DNA of 54,316 nucleotides, from positions 1-54,316 of the forward strand of contig JACROV010000044.1 in assembly GCA_016214285.1 (NCBI GenBank), written 5' to 3'. How positions within the stretch are numbered: position 1 is the first letter of the stretch; every line of letters begins with the position of its first letter. Position numbers and translations under genes: made by a program. This document shows positions 32,890-41,529 of the stretch, in pieces. The stretch is from Candidatus Omnitrophota bacterium (GTDB taxonomy: Bacteria; Omnitrophota; Gorgyraeia; Zapsychrales; Zapsychraceae). The notes under the pieces are model-generated. The model had not been told where the DNA came from. It saw only the letters and a program-made list of their open reading frames with translations, and did no database searches.

Positions 32890-33312
32890 TTACTTAATAC
32901 CGACAAACTTTCCGGTCCCCGTACGGGTCACGACACCGGCAGTCTGGGTGATTGTAATCGTACTAACTCCATCACCGCCATCCGTAGCATTGCGTGTTGC
33001 CGTAATGGTATACGCCGTAGCACTTGGTGCACCCACCAGAGCATACGCAAAACGGGTACCCGGTGTGGTACTTGGATCCTCGACATCGAGACTCGCCAGA
33101 GCACAAGTCGCATATGTTCCAGCGGAAGCAAGATAACATCGTTCCATAGACCCCCGCAGGACACCCATCGCATTAAGCGCTTCAGTACTTTTAGAGAATT
33201 CCACCGTCGCGAAAAACCGCGGCAAGGCCAAGCTGGCCAGGACGCCGACGATGATGATAACGATGATAATTTCCAGCAACGTAAAACCGCTTTTGTTCTG
33301 CTTGAGTTTCAT
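32890..33312 (-). CDS. Type IV prepilin, first gene after the riboswitch
   Basis: A 140-residue prepilin: basic leader MKLKQNKSG, mature FTLLEIIIVIIIVGVLASLALPRF with Glu at +5. A CYLASAGTYATC loop and a beta-rich C-terminus follow. A strong GAGGAGAAAG site precedes ATG 33312. Its position directly behind the riboswitch and its similarity to its neighbour suggest that it is a main fibre subunit. Confidence 0.88.
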   Translation of the reverse strand: MKLKQNKSGFTLLEIIIVIIIVGVLASLALPRFFATVEFSKSTEALNAMGVLRGSMERCYLASAGTYATCALASLDVEDPSTTPGTRFAYALVGAPSATAYTITATRNATDGGDGVSTITITQTAGVVTRTGTGKFVGIK

Positions 33313-33493
33313 TCTTTCTCCTCTATTTTCCGCTTTCCGTTTTTTTGTTTGTGTTGTTTTCCCGGTTGCGAAAATACCTAAGTCGCGGTATATCGATCCC
33401 GCCACTCTAATCCGTATATGGCCGAACTAGTTTTCGATATTTCCTGACAACTATGATCCCCTCACCCCTGCCTATTGATACGTATCGCGGGGG

Positions 33494-33525
33494 TTATTTA
33501 CCTGCGCCTCTGCGCAGGTAAATAA
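33494..33525 (-). repeat. Long hairpin just downstream of the riboswitch terminator
   Basis: TTATTTACCTGCGC (33494-33507) and its exact complement (33512-33525) form a 14-bp stem with a four-base loop. It shares bases with the T-tract of the terminator, so the two structures could exclude each other. Confidence 0.6.
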
Positions 33526-33554
33526 AAAAGCCTATTCCACCCTGTAGAATAGGC
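33521..33554 (-). terminator. Intrinsic terminator of the riboswitch
   Basis: On the minus strand GCCTATTC (33547-33554), a 9-base loop, GAATAGGC (33530-33537) and six T's. It follows the aptamer by 11 bases and lies about 210 bases before the first prepilin. This is a textbook expression platform. Confidence 0.8.
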
Positions 33555-33565
33555 ACACTCTGCCT

Positions 33566-33708
33566 GTTATTGGCAACTGGCTATCCTGTACCGTTCTGAT
33601 ACAGGACCCTGCCCCGACGCTCAGCCGGAGTCCCGGCTTCCAACAAAGTTGGAACGTCGGGATAGTTTTGTGCCCTACCCTTACGAGTAGTTTACCCTGA
33701 GCAATAAC
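33566..33708 (-). ncRNA. Probable c-di-GMP-I (GEMM) riboswitch aptamer
   Basis: The closing stem is GTTATTG (33702-33708) with CAATAAC (33566-33572). Inside it are the GEMM landmarks: CAGGGTAAAC (known CAGGGCAAACC), a hairpin CTACTC-GTAA-GGGTAG with a GNRA tetraloop, GGCACAAAAC (known GGACGCAAAGCC), and ATAGCCAGTTGCC near the 3' end (known GGTAGC...GGTTACC). The second arm carries two additional hairpins (TTCCAAC/GTTGGAA and TCCTGTA/TACAGGA) and a CCCGACG/CGTCGGG stem, so it is larger than typical. Placement before prepilin genes fits known GEMM targets. Confidence 0.65.
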
Positions 33709-33731
33709 GCCTGCTGTTATCTTCTACAGAA

Positions 33732-33760
33732 GGTATAACATACGAAAAGACGGTTGTCAA
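33732..33760 (-). promoter_or_regulatory. Promoter of the riboswitch-prepilin operon
   Basis: TTGACA (33755-33760), a 17-base spacer and TATACC (33732-33737). Transcription would start near 33725, just ahead of the aptamer. The rest of the 33761-33851 gap holds only AT-rich sequence and a CAATTGGCAATTG palindrome. Confidence 0.75.
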
Positions 33761-33851
33761 ATATCGGCAATTGCCAATTGCCCTTCTATATCGAGTAATT
33801 TATACTAAAAGCGGACGCGAATAAAGGCAAATTTGATAAATTTTTGTTTCC

Positions 33852-35105
33852 CTAGTTGGGACTGGCGCCACCTAGCTGGGCGATATTAAACATCGGCAGG
33901 AACATAGCAACAATGATGACGCCAATGACTCCCCCCATAAAAACAAGCATGAACGGCTCAATGATGGTGGCGAAACGTTTCATAAAGGTTTCCACACTGT
34001 CCTGGTAATAGGCCGCCACATGCTTGAGCATCTTGCTTAATTCGCCCGTTTCTTCCCCGACCATGATCATCTGGATACACATGGATGGGAAAAAACCGCT
34101 GCGCTCCATAGGAGACACCAAAAGTTCCCCTTGCTTGACCGCTTCCTTGATCTGGTTAACGACCAACGCGCAGGTATTGTTGTCCACAAGACGCTCGGTA
34201 ATATCCAGGGCGTAAAGGATGGGGACCCCGCTGTCAATGAGTATGGACATCTGCGAGGCGAACCGTTCCAGGATAATCTGCTGAAAGACCTCGCCGACCG
34301 TCGGTAACCCGAACAAAAATTTCTCGACCGCCATCTTGCCGTGATACGTCCGCGCATAATTTTTAAACAGCATAATGGCCGCAATGGAGCCGCCCAAAAC
34401 CCAGAAAAATTTGTTCCGAAAGAATTTAAATATCATCAATAATTGGGCGGTGATCCAGGGCAGCTGGGCGTTCATGGACGTGAAGATCTCTTCGAATTTG
34501 GGACCGACAAAAAGCGCGAAGAACACGATCGCGCCGCAGGCGACAACAAACAGGATCGCGGGATAGATAATGCCGGAGATGATCGCCGAACTGAAAGCGG
34601 CCTGCTGTTGAAGATAAAACGAAAGCTTGTGGAGGATCGCAGGGATCGTCCCGGAGGACTCTCCCACCTCCACCAGGCTGACCCAGAACTGATTGAAAAC
34701 CCTTGGATGTTTGGCCAATGCCACGCTAAAAGAACTTCCCTCTTCAACGTCGTGACGAACTCTCTCGAGGACCTTGAAAAAGTCCTCGCTGTCCACCTGC
34801 GTTTCGATGACCGTTAAACTGCGGATAAGCGGCACGCCCGCCTCAAGCATGGTGGCCAGCTGGCGCGAGAACGACAAAAGGTCGTGCAGTTTAACGGACT
34901 TATGACTGAATTTCCTGCGCTGAACAAGAGTTGCAGCCCCAGACTGCTTTTTTTTGATAGGCGCGACCACAACCTCGGTGATATTGACAATAAAATACCC
35001 GTCCTTATGCAGCTTCTCCACAAGGACGTCTTTATTCGCCATATCAACGACGTTTCTATGCGTCTTCCCGGATTTATCTTTGATGGTATAGGAAAATTTT
35101 GCCAT
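33852..35105 (-). CDS. Type II secretion / type IV pilus platform protein (GspF/PilC)
   Basis: The inner-membrane platform that couples the ATPase to pilin assembly. The 417-residue protein begins MAKFSYTIKDKSGK and contains two T2SSF domains (about 75-200 and 275-400). They show FSRQLATMLEAGVPLIRSL and FASQMSILIDSGVPILYALD, each followed by a membrane helix, with a third at the C-terminus (GVIGVIIVAMFLPMF). The start at 35105 is the only one compatible with the family. It is 16 bases after the ATPase gene. Confidence 0.93.
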   Translation of the reverse strand: MAKFSYTIKDKSGKTHRNVVDMANKDVLVEKLHKDGYFIVNITEVVVAPIKKKQSGAATLVQRRKFSHKSVKLHDLLSFSRQLATMLEAGVPLIRSLTVIETQVDSEDFFKVLERVRHDVEEGSSFSVALAKHPRVFNQFWVSLVEVGESSGTIPAILHKLSFYLQQQAAFSSAIISGIIYPAILFVVACGAIVFFALFVGPKFEEIFTSMNAQLPWITAQLLMIFKFFRNKFFWVLGGSIAAIMLFKNYARTYHGKMAVEKFLFGLPTVGEVFQQIILERFASQMSILIDSGVPILYALDITERLVDNNTCALVVNQIKEAVKQGELLVSPMERSGFFPSMCIQMIMVGEETGELSKMLKHVAAYYQDSVETFMKRFATIIEPFMLVFMGGVIGVIIVAMFLPMFNIAQLGGASPN

Positions 35106-35121
35106 AATTATTCCGTAGTCC

Positions 35122-36861
35122 CTACGTATCAACACTGATGCGGCAAATCTCGTCATAGCTTGTAAAGCCCTTCTCAACCAGCCGAAGGCCCGATTCGAAG
35201 ATGGTGGCCATTCCGTTTTTTCTTGCCGCATCCTTGATCTCCGCGTGGCCGGCCCCCCTGGAAACAAGGGCGCGGATGGTATCATCAATGGGCATGACTT
35301 CCGCGATAACCATGCGTCCTTTATAGCCCGATCCCTTGCAGGCCTCACAACCGCTCGATCGGTAAATAAGATCGCTTTTGAATGTGATGCCGCCATGTTG
35401 TTCCGGGGTCGGCTCATAAGGTTCTTTGCATTTCTGGCAAAGACGCCGGGCCAGGCGCTGTCCCATGATCATGACCAAAGACGGCGTCAAGAGATACTGC
35501 GGGACCCCGATGTCGATCAGCCGGGTGATCGCGGAGGCGGCATCGTTGGTGTGCAGCGTGCTTAAAACAAAGTGCCCTGTCAAGGCCGCGCGCACGCAAA
35601 TGGTCGCCGTTTCCTGGTCACGAATTTCACCGACCATGATCACGTCCGGGTCTTGACGCAAGAACGCCCGCAAGGCCGCGGCAAAGGTAAGCCCGATCTC
35701 GGGCTTGATGGCGACCTGGTTGATCCCGTCGATCTTGTATTCGACCGGATCTTCGACCGTAATGATATTTTTAGTCGGGTCGAGCGTTTCATTGACGGCC
35801 GCGTAAAGGGTAGTTGACTTTCCGCTTCCCGTCGGGCCTGTGACAAAGAACAATCCATAAGGGGCCATCAAGGCCTTGCGTAAAACCTCGATCTGTTTGG
35901 CGTCGAATCCCAGGCTGGCCAATTCCAGAGGAACAGCGCCTTTGTCCAGAATACGCATGACAACCTTTTCACCCCAGACAGTCGGGATCGTCGAAACGCG
36001 GATATCCACCGACCGGTTCTCCAGCTTGGCCATGATCGCACCGTCCTGTGGAAGACGCTTTTCAGCGATATCCAGCTTCGCCAGGATCTTGATACGGGAA
36101 ATGATGGGCAAATGCAAATGCGGGGCCGGCGGAGGGATATTATACAACCTGCCGTCAATACGATAACGCAGTGTGATCTTGTTTTCAAACGGTTCGATGT
36201 GAATATCGCTGGCCCGCTCATCGATGGCCTGACGGATGATCAGATCAACGAGCTTGATGACAGGGGCTTCCTCCGCCTTGGCGATCAGCTTGTCCAGACT
36301 AAGCTCGGCGGTATCGCCACCATCGTCCTTCACGAGCGCGGTCAGATCATTATTTTTCGACTGGGTATAGGAGCGCTCCACCGCGCGGTCGAGCATTGAC
36401 GGCGACCCATCGTTGCTTTGCTTAAAATAAAAATCATTGATTGCTCCCTGGATAGCCGTATGAGTGGCGATGACCAAATTGATCTCACATCCGGAGATCC
36501 GTTTAAGGTTGTCCCGCAAAAGAAGGTCCAACGGGTCATGCACAACGCAGGTCAGGGAATTAAGATGCCGCGATAACGGCAGGACACAATGTTTCTTGGC
36601 AAATTCCGCGGGGATCGATTTCTCGAGTCCCTGGTCCGGCTGAGGTTTGAGCAGATCGAGGTTCTTTGAGGAATAATGCTGGATCCCCATCTGGGTCCCC
36701 AGAGCCTCCGCGACGTGTTCCTCGGTGATCATCCCGAGCTTGACTAAGATCTCGCCGATCCGGCCCTTTTCCTTCTTCTGGACCACGATAGCTTCCTGAA
36801 GCTGTTTCTCGGTGATCAACCCCTGAAGAATTAAAATTTCGCCTAGTTTTAGATAAGTCAT
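35122..36861 (-). CDS. Pilus/T2SS assembly ATPase with MshEN domain (GspE/PilB)
   Basis: A 579-residue extension ATPase. The N-terminus has two 24-residue MshEN motifs (residues 5-28, beginning KLGEILILQG; and 34-57, beginning RIGEILVKLG), the module that binds c-di-GMP in MshE-like ATPases. The motor has Walker A GPTGSGKST (342-350), Asp box/Walker B VGEIRDQETA, the His box STLHTND, and a tetracysteine zinc site (CQKCKEPYEP and CEACKGSGYKGR). These features define an assembly, not a retraction, ATPase. Confidence 0.94.
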   Translation of the reverse strand: MTYLKLGEILILQGLITEKQLQEAIVVQKKEKGRIGEILVKLGMITEEHVAEALGTQMGIQHYSSKNLDLLKPQPDQGLEKSIPAEFAKKHCVLPLSRHLNSLTCVVHDPLDLLLRDNLKRISGCEINLVIATHTAIQGAINDFYFKQSNDGSPSMLDRAVERSYTQSKNNDLTALVKDDGGDTAELSLDKLIAKAEEAPVIKLVDLIIRQAIDERASDIHIEPFENKITLRYRIDGRLYNIPPPAPHLHLPIISRIKILAKLDIAEKRLPQDGAIMAKLENRSVDIRVSTIPTVWGEKVVMRILDKGAVPLELASLGFDAKQIEVLRKALMAPYGLFFVTGPTGSGKSTTLYAAVNETLDPTKNIITVEDPVEYKIDGINQVAIKPEIGLTFAAALRAFLRQDPDVIMVGEIRDQETATICVRAALTGHFVLSTLHTNDAASAITRLIDIGVPQYLLTPSLVMIMGQRLARRLCQKCKEPYEPTPEQHGGITFKSDLIYRSSGCEACKGSGYKGRMVIAEVMPIDDTIRALVSRGAGHAEIKDAARKNGMATIFESGLRLVEKGFTSYDEICRISVDT

Positions 36862-36905
36862 GGGACGATTGTGTGGTACGGCACTGGATGGTATTTATTG
36901 CTTGC

Positions 36906-38423
36906 CTAAAATCCTTGCAGCTCAAAGCGCGAAAGTGCTTTATTGATCTCTTCAGCGCGATACGATGATATGTTGGGCTGATATACCATTTCAGGGAATC
37001 CTGTGGAGGGCAACCTGTGCGCATACTCTTCGGGGATGATATGAGGCGTGATGAATATGACCAATTCACGTTGCGATTCGGACTTGTCCTTATGCCGAAA
37101 AGCGGCGCCCAGGATTGGAAGTTTCCCAAGAAGAGGAACACTTGTTTTGGTCTCTTCCACATTGGTGCGCAACAACCCCCCGAGGATGATCGTATCCCCA
37201 TCCGGGACACGCAAAATGGATTTCGTCCCCCGTTCCTCCGGGTCCTTGAACGTCTGGCTCCCAAACGTCTGGCCGCTCCTGGCCTGTATGACCTTTGGCT
37301 CAATGGCCAATGTGATCTCACTATTCTCCACATCAGCTTGAGGGGTGACCCTCAAAAAAACACCGGTTTCCACGCGTTCCGCCTGGCTAATACTGTTGGA
37401 AGTACCATTAGATGAGGTAGTAACACTGGCGATCCCAATGGCTTCATTTGTCTTAATGTTGATCTCCGCCGTTTCGTTATTAAGAGTCATAATACGCGGC
37501 CGCGCCAAATTCTTCGTATCCGATTGCGTCCGTAAAAACTGAAGCGTCAAATTAAGCCCCGCGAACGAAAGCGTACCGACGCGGTATTCATCACCGATCT
37601 CTCCGAACTTAAACCCCTGATTGGCCGATTTGCCGGCGTTGGCCATAGCCTTGTTGCGATCAAAAGGATAAAGCGTGTCGCGTTCAGCACCGTTAAACGT
37701 GAAAGGCGTATCGCCGAATTTCGCCCCAATCAGATCCGCCGTTATTTTGGAAATATCAAGCATTTCCACTTCGATGAGGATCTGCGGGACCCGCACATCC
37801 AGGCGCGCGATCGTCTGCTCGATAAGGGGGAACTGGACTGGAATATCCGTCACGATAAGGCTGTTCGTCCGGCTGTCCTCAATGATTTTGCCATCCGGAG
37901 TGAGCATAGCTTTGACCGCAGCGGCAACACCCTCATCCGCGGAGCTCCCGGAGGCGGGACTCGCGCCTCCTGTCGTCTGGCTCACGGATAAAGTTTTTTT
38001 CAGGCTAGAGGACTTCACGGTTGCATACTTCAACCTGTAGACGCGCGTGATGAGCCGCCGCGCCGGCCTGTCTGAGGGACGCACAACGAATATATTGCTC
38101 CCGGGTTTTAGTTCGTAGGTCAACGCGTTACCGGAAAGGATCCTCTCCATAGCCTCCTCGACAGGGACTTGATCCAAATAAATGCTGATCGTCCTTCCGG
38201 AGGCTTCCTGAGAAGCGATGAAATTCATACCAGATTGCTGGGAAAGGATCTTCAGGACGTCGGTGAGCTGCGCGTCCTTGAAATCCATGGAAATTGTTTT
38301 CACTTCCTGGAGAGAAGTGGTTAAATATTCATCGATATTGGTCAATTCCTGCGCGGTGGAATCTTGCGGAGAACCGGCCAAAAAATACGCACAAGAAATC
38401 AGGAGAATAATTTTCTTAATCAT
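36906..38423 (-). CDS. Secretin (PilQ/GspD-type)
   Basis: A 505-residue outer-membrane secretin. A signal peptide (IILLISCAYFLAG) is followed by an STN-like domain (ISMDFKDAQLTDVLKILSQQSGMNFI), N1-type domains with TNSLIVTDIPVQFPLIEQTIARLD, and the secretin core with VPQILIEVEML, ARPRIMTLNNETAEI, VGVFLRVTP-type VETGVFLRVTPQ and LPDGDTIILGGLLRT-like motifs. It ends with VPLLGKLPILGAAFRHKDKSESQRELVIFITPHI. It is smaller than PilQ with AMIN domains. Confidence 0.93.
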   Translation of the reverse strand: MIKKIILLISCAYFLAGSPQDSTAQELTNIDEYLTTSLQEVKTISMDFKDAQLTDVLKILSQQSGMNFIASQEASGRTISIYLDQVPVEEAMERILSGNALTYELKPGSNIFVVRPSDRPARRLITRVYRLKYATVKSSSLKKTLSVSQTTGGASPASGSSADEGVAAAVKAMLTPDGKIIEDSRTNSLIVTDIPVQFPLIEQTIARLDVRVPQILIEVEMLDISKITADLIGAKFGDTPFTFNGAERDTLYPFDRNKAMANAGKSANQGFKFGEIGDEYRVGTLSFAGLNLTLQFLRTQSDTKNLARPRIMTLNNETAEINIKTNEAIGIASVTTSSNGTSNSISQAERVETGVFLRVTPQADVENSEITLAIEPKVIQARSGQTFGSQTFKDPEERGTKSILRVPDGDTIILGGLLRTNVEETKTSVPLLGKLPILGAAFRHKDKSESQRELVIFITPHIIPEEYAHRLPSTGFPEMVYQPNISSYRAEEINKALSRFELQGF

Positions 38424-38479
38424 ATTTTAAAACAATCCTTCATTTCTCACTCCACCAGATGCGTTACCCGTTGAGGCCG

Positions 38480-38965
38480 TTACTGCTTGATCTCCAGGGT
38501 TTCGGTCCGCCCCTGGAACAAGACGGTAATTCCCATCTTTTTTACATCGAGTATCTTCACTCCGGAGACCGTATCTCCTATCCCGACGATTTGTCCGTTG
38601 ATGATGGCTTGAGGACGATCTGTATTCCATACCACCCCAGCTATATTCATATCGGGCAAAGGATCGAGAATACGCGGCGGCCGGGTGATATCCCCCTGCC
38701 GAGGCATGCTCACCGAAGGCTCTTGAACGGCCGGTGGAGGCGGCAAAACAACCGGTTCGTTGACCACGACGGGCCTGATGGGCTCCACGCGCTGCGCCCG
38801 GACCTCTTCTTGAGGCACCTGCGGCGTAAAAGGATCACGCGCGGAAAGCATCTCGAAAGAAGAACTGTCAACGATCAAACGAACTCCTTGCGCTCCAATA
38901 TCATCCATTATAAGGACAAAAAATAAAACATGCCACAATATTAAGAAGAAAATTATCCTATTCAT
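38480..38965 (-). CDS. PilP/GspC-like periplasmic protein
   Basis: A 161-residue protein with an N-terminal anchor (IIFFLILWHVLFFVLIMD), a proline-rich linker (EEVRAQRVEPIRPVVVNEPVVLPPPPAV), and a compact C-terminal beta domain (MNIAGVVWNTDRPQAIINGQIVGIGDTVSGVKILDVKKMGITVLFQG). That last pattern is the HR/PilP fold, which binds secretin N domains. It overlaps pilO by eight bases. PilP or GspC could both be meant. Confidence 0.75.
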   Translation of the reverse strand: MNRIIFFLILWHVLFFVLIMDDIGAQGVRLIVDSSSFEMLSARDPFTPQVPQEEVRAQRVEPIRPVVVNEPVVLPPPPAVQEPSVSMPRQGDITRPPRILDPLPDMNIAGVVWNTDRPQAIINGQIVGIGDTVSGVKILDVKKMGITVLFQGRTETLEIKQ

Positions 38966-39593
38966 CTTTAAATTGGATCGCGCTGATTTGCATATCGGCT
39001 TCCACGGTCTGTTTTCGAAACTCTTCCGTCCCCTCCTTCACCCTTTGTTCTTTCATCTTGGCGGACCATTGCCCCACGTGCAAGGCATAGTGGGCATCCC
39101 CCACGTCTTTCATGAATAAAACGATATTTTTATAACTGTCCGAGGAGACATTGATCCGCACCCCGGCGACCTTGATATAATTGTCACTTTTTTCTTTAAC
39201 GGGAGAGAACGAGAGGATCTGGATCTGTCGATCCGCGGCGAATTCGGAAAGCTTATTGATCAACTGGTCCGTCAGGATCGGCTCAGGAAAGCTTTTCAGG
39301 AATGCCGAATATTCACCCTTGAGACGTTCCGATTCTTTCACCGCTTCTCCCCTCTCCTCCAGCTGCTTGATCTCCCATGTCAACATTTCTGACCTTTTAC
39401 CAGAACCCTTGACAATGAGAACCGTCGCCACCATCGTGACCAGAACCAACGTGATGTTCAAAACAATATCGACGCGCTGGCGCAACATATCGCCGAGCTG
39501 CTGCGCATCGATATTCTGCAGATCCCTGATGTTGATGTTCCGCAGCGACGCCGCCCAATCCTTGATCTTATCAACGTTCACGTTCATCGGCAT
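38958..39593 (-). CDS. PilO-like inner-membrane assembly protein
   Basis: A 211-residue protein with a cytoplasmic N-terminus, one membrane helix (DIVLNITLVLVTMVATVLIV at about 42-61), a coiled coil and a ferredoxin-like periplasmic domain (LSEFAADRQIQILSFSP, YIKVAGVRINVSSDSYKNIVLFM). It probably pairs with the PilN part of the upstream fusion. It overlaps that gene by ten bases. Confidence 0.8.
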   Translation of the reverse strand: MPMNVNVDKIKDWAASLRNINIRDLQNIDAQQLGDMLRQRVDIVLNITLVLVTMVATVLIVKGSGKRSEMLTWEIKQLEERGEAVKESERLKGEYSAFLKSFPEPILTDQLINKLSEFAADRQIQILSFSPVKEKSDNYIKVAGVRINVSSDSYKNIVLFMKDVGDAHYALHVGQWSAKMKEQRVKEGTEEFRKQTVEADMQISAIQFKDE

Positions 39594-41167
39594 TTTAAAT
39601 GAAAGAATGTTGCCGGATATTTTCCGTAAGGTTTGGCCTGGATCGATTCAAAATCCATGCTGCTAAAAAAAGTGGAAAGTTCTTTATTGCCCTTAAAGTT
39701 CGCCAACAAATCATTGACCAGCTTGAATTGATCTCCGGGATTACTTGAATAAGCGTATCCCTGGATATCGACCGCCGGTTTACCTTTTGTCTTTTTCGTC
39801 ACTGCCTCAGCGTTTGCCGGAGCTTCTTTTTGTTTATCCTTGTCCGATACCAAAACATCCGAATAAACAATATCGATCTGATCCACCCAGACACCATCGG
39901 GCAGAAGCCCGGGAATCGCGGCCAAGAATGCCGCGATATCGCTTTCCATTGGAAGATTTTTGAAATAATCCAGTTTCTTGTTTAAAGTCTCGTTTTCCGA
40001 ACGCAGCTTTTGGGCAGAAACGTCTTTGGCCGTTTTTAACTGCTGGACAAGCGTGGCGCTGCGAAGTTCCTGGTCCTTGACCTTGAAATTTGTCACAAAA
40101 AACGCGGCAACAATGATCGGCACGCAGATCACCGCCGTCATAACAACGCTCTTGTAATTAACTTTCCGCGTGCCCGGCCCGGAAACCAGCTTGAGCGTTT
40201 TAGTCTTCAACTCCAGCAGGTTCAGATCGGATGGAAGGCTTAGCGAGGGATATAATGCCGCGCCATAAGCCTTAAGAAAATTAACGTCTTGAGAAGGCGC
40301 GTTCGCCAAAACGGAATCGGTTGTTATGGAAATAACGGGCAGGTGCAGATCATCTTCCATGCGGCGGAGAATATCCGCTGGATCCGATGATGAAAGAAAC
40401 ACCAATTTCTTGACCTTAAACTGATCTTCCTGACGGTTGAAATAATTCAAAGAGATCCTGACCTCGTTCATCATCCGCGTCATTATTGTCTGGGGATCGG
40501 GGTTTTCTTGCGCCGCCCCGGGGACGCGCAGCTGAAATTCCCGCACGAACTGCGGCATATGATTATCAACGACAATGATGTTCCCCATCTCATCGCCCAT
40601 CTCAATAAGCGCGACGGTCTCTTCTTTAGGCAATAATTCCTTCGCGGCCATGATCCGGATAAGGCTTAACGTCGCTGGTTCAGCAATGTGGATACACAAC
40701 GCCGCCTGCTCCAATATCTGCTTGTAGCTTTCAAGGACGGCTTTTTTGATGGCAACGAATATGATGCGGATACGCCGCAGGTTCCCTTCGGTGACGGTCA
40801 TGGGATGAAACGAATAAGACAGGTCATTCAAAGCGAACGGCACGTATTTACTGGCCTCGAAGTCCACCACCCCCCTGACTTCATTGGGTTGCATCCAGGG
40901 GATAACGAACGAACGGAAGATAATGTCTTTTGTCGGCAGCGAAACATAGGCCGCTCCGGAGCTCATCTTATGCTGACGGAGCGCATTCTGGACGATAGAG
41001 ACGATCTCCATCCCCATTGGGCTAAACGGCCCTGCCTCAATGGAAGCAACGCTGGCCTCGCGAGGCAGCGGCACGCTAAAGATCATACTCGGCTTTCCAG
41101 AGGTCACTCCGACGACAGAAAGACTATTTCTTCCCCAAAATATGCCTGATTGCTTGCTTTCGCCCAT
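39584..41167 (-). CDS. PilM-PilN fusion protein
   Basis: A 527-residue protein. Residues about 10-310 are PilM-like (actin fold: MQPNEVRGVVDFEASKYVPFALNDL, ALIEMGDEMGNIIVVDNH, FLKAYGAALYPSL). Residues about 335-527 are PilN-like: the docking segment SDLNLLEL, membrane helix VVMTAVICVPIIVAAFFVTNF, coiled coil, and a periplasmic ferredoxin-like domain. In most systems PilM is cytosolic and binds the PilN N-terminal tail; here the two are joined covalently. It is the second gene of the pilus operon, 24 bases after the HTH gene. Confidence 0.88.
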   Translation of the reverse strand: MGESKQSGIFWGRNSLSVVGVTSGKPSMIFSVPLPREASVASIEAGPFSPMGMEIVSIVQNALRQHKMSSGAAYVSLPTKDIIFRSFVIPWMQPNEVRGVVDFEASKYVPFALNDLSYSFHPMTVTEGNLRRIRIIFVAIKKAVLESYKQILEQAALCIHIAEPATLSLIRIMAAKELLPKEETVALIEMGDEMGNIIVVDNHMPQFVREFQLRVPGAAQENPDPQTIMTRMMNEVRISLNYFNRQEDQFKVKKLVFLSSSDPADILRRMEDDLHLPVISITTDSVLANAPSQDVNFLKAYGAALYPSLSLPSDLNLLELKTKTLKLVSGPGTRKVNYKSVVMTAVICVPIIVAAFFVTNFKVKDQELRSATLVQQLKTAKDVSAQKLRSENETLNKKLDYFKNLPMESDIAAFLAAIPGLLPDGVWVDQIDIVYSDVLVSDKDKQKEAPANAEAVTKKTKGKPAVDIQGYAYSSNPGDQFKLVNDLLANFKGNKELSTFFSSMDFESIQAKPYGKYPATFFHLKCR

Positions 41168-41191
41168 ATCTCGCCCCGATAGCGCCCCAAA

Positions 41192-41377
41192 TTAACCGAT
41201 CTTGCCAGCTTTCCTGTACTGGGATCGCAACCACTTATCGATCTCTTTTTTATCAAAACGCCAGACGCCTCCCATCTTGATCCCGGCGATCTTTCGCTGA
41301 TTCAGCCAATTATAAATGGTCTGTTTTTGCAGTTTTAAATATTTGGCCAGATCTTCCACATCTAATAAATTTTTCAT
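41192..41377 (-). CDS. Small HTH protein (excisionase/MerR-like helix-turn-helix)
   Basis: A 61-residue winged-helix domain of the excisionase-like HTH_17 type: DVEDLAKYLKLQKQTIYNWLNQRKIAGIKMGGVWRFDKKEIDKWL. It is the first gene behind a good promoter and leads the pilus operon, so it may autoregulate the operon. The family name does not imply a phage; no integrase is nearby. Confidence 0.85.
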   Translation of the reverse strand: MKNLLDVEDLAKYLKLQKQTIYNWLNQRKIAGIKMGGVWRFDKKEIDKWLRSQYRKAGKIG

Positions 41378-41422
41378 AAACTCAGGAACGCCGTTGCGCA
41401 GGTTTAATCTTAACTGGTTTTC

Positions 41423-41451
41423 ATTAGACTATAATGGATTTACTTTGTCAA
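41423..41451 (-). promoter_or_regulatory. Promoter of the HTH-pilus machine operon
   Basis: TTGACA (41446-41451), a 17-base spacer and TCTAAT (41423-41428), about 46 bases before the HTH gene. TATAGT overlapping the spacer end is an alternative -10. Confidence 0.7.
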
Positions 41452-41529
41452 ACGATTTACCAGCAATTTTGCCGCGAGGAATTGGAATTTTCAGGAGGAA
41501 CAATAAGCCGCGGGCCGTTCAAAATGGCT

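Noticed and set aside
33441-33760. CRISPR array in the repeat-rich gap before the prepilins
   Set aside because: The repeats are inverted hairpins of different sequence, with no regular direct repeats or spacers; promoter, aptamer and terminator explain them.
35106-35417. A 104-codon extension of the GspF/PilC gene
   Set aside because: It reads the end of the ATPase gene in another frame; the family starts at MAKFSYT.
41192-41377. Excisionase-like protein as sign of a prophage
   Set aside because: No integrase, attachment repeat or phage gene is near, and the gene leads a pilus operon; this HTH family is widely used in ordinary regulators.
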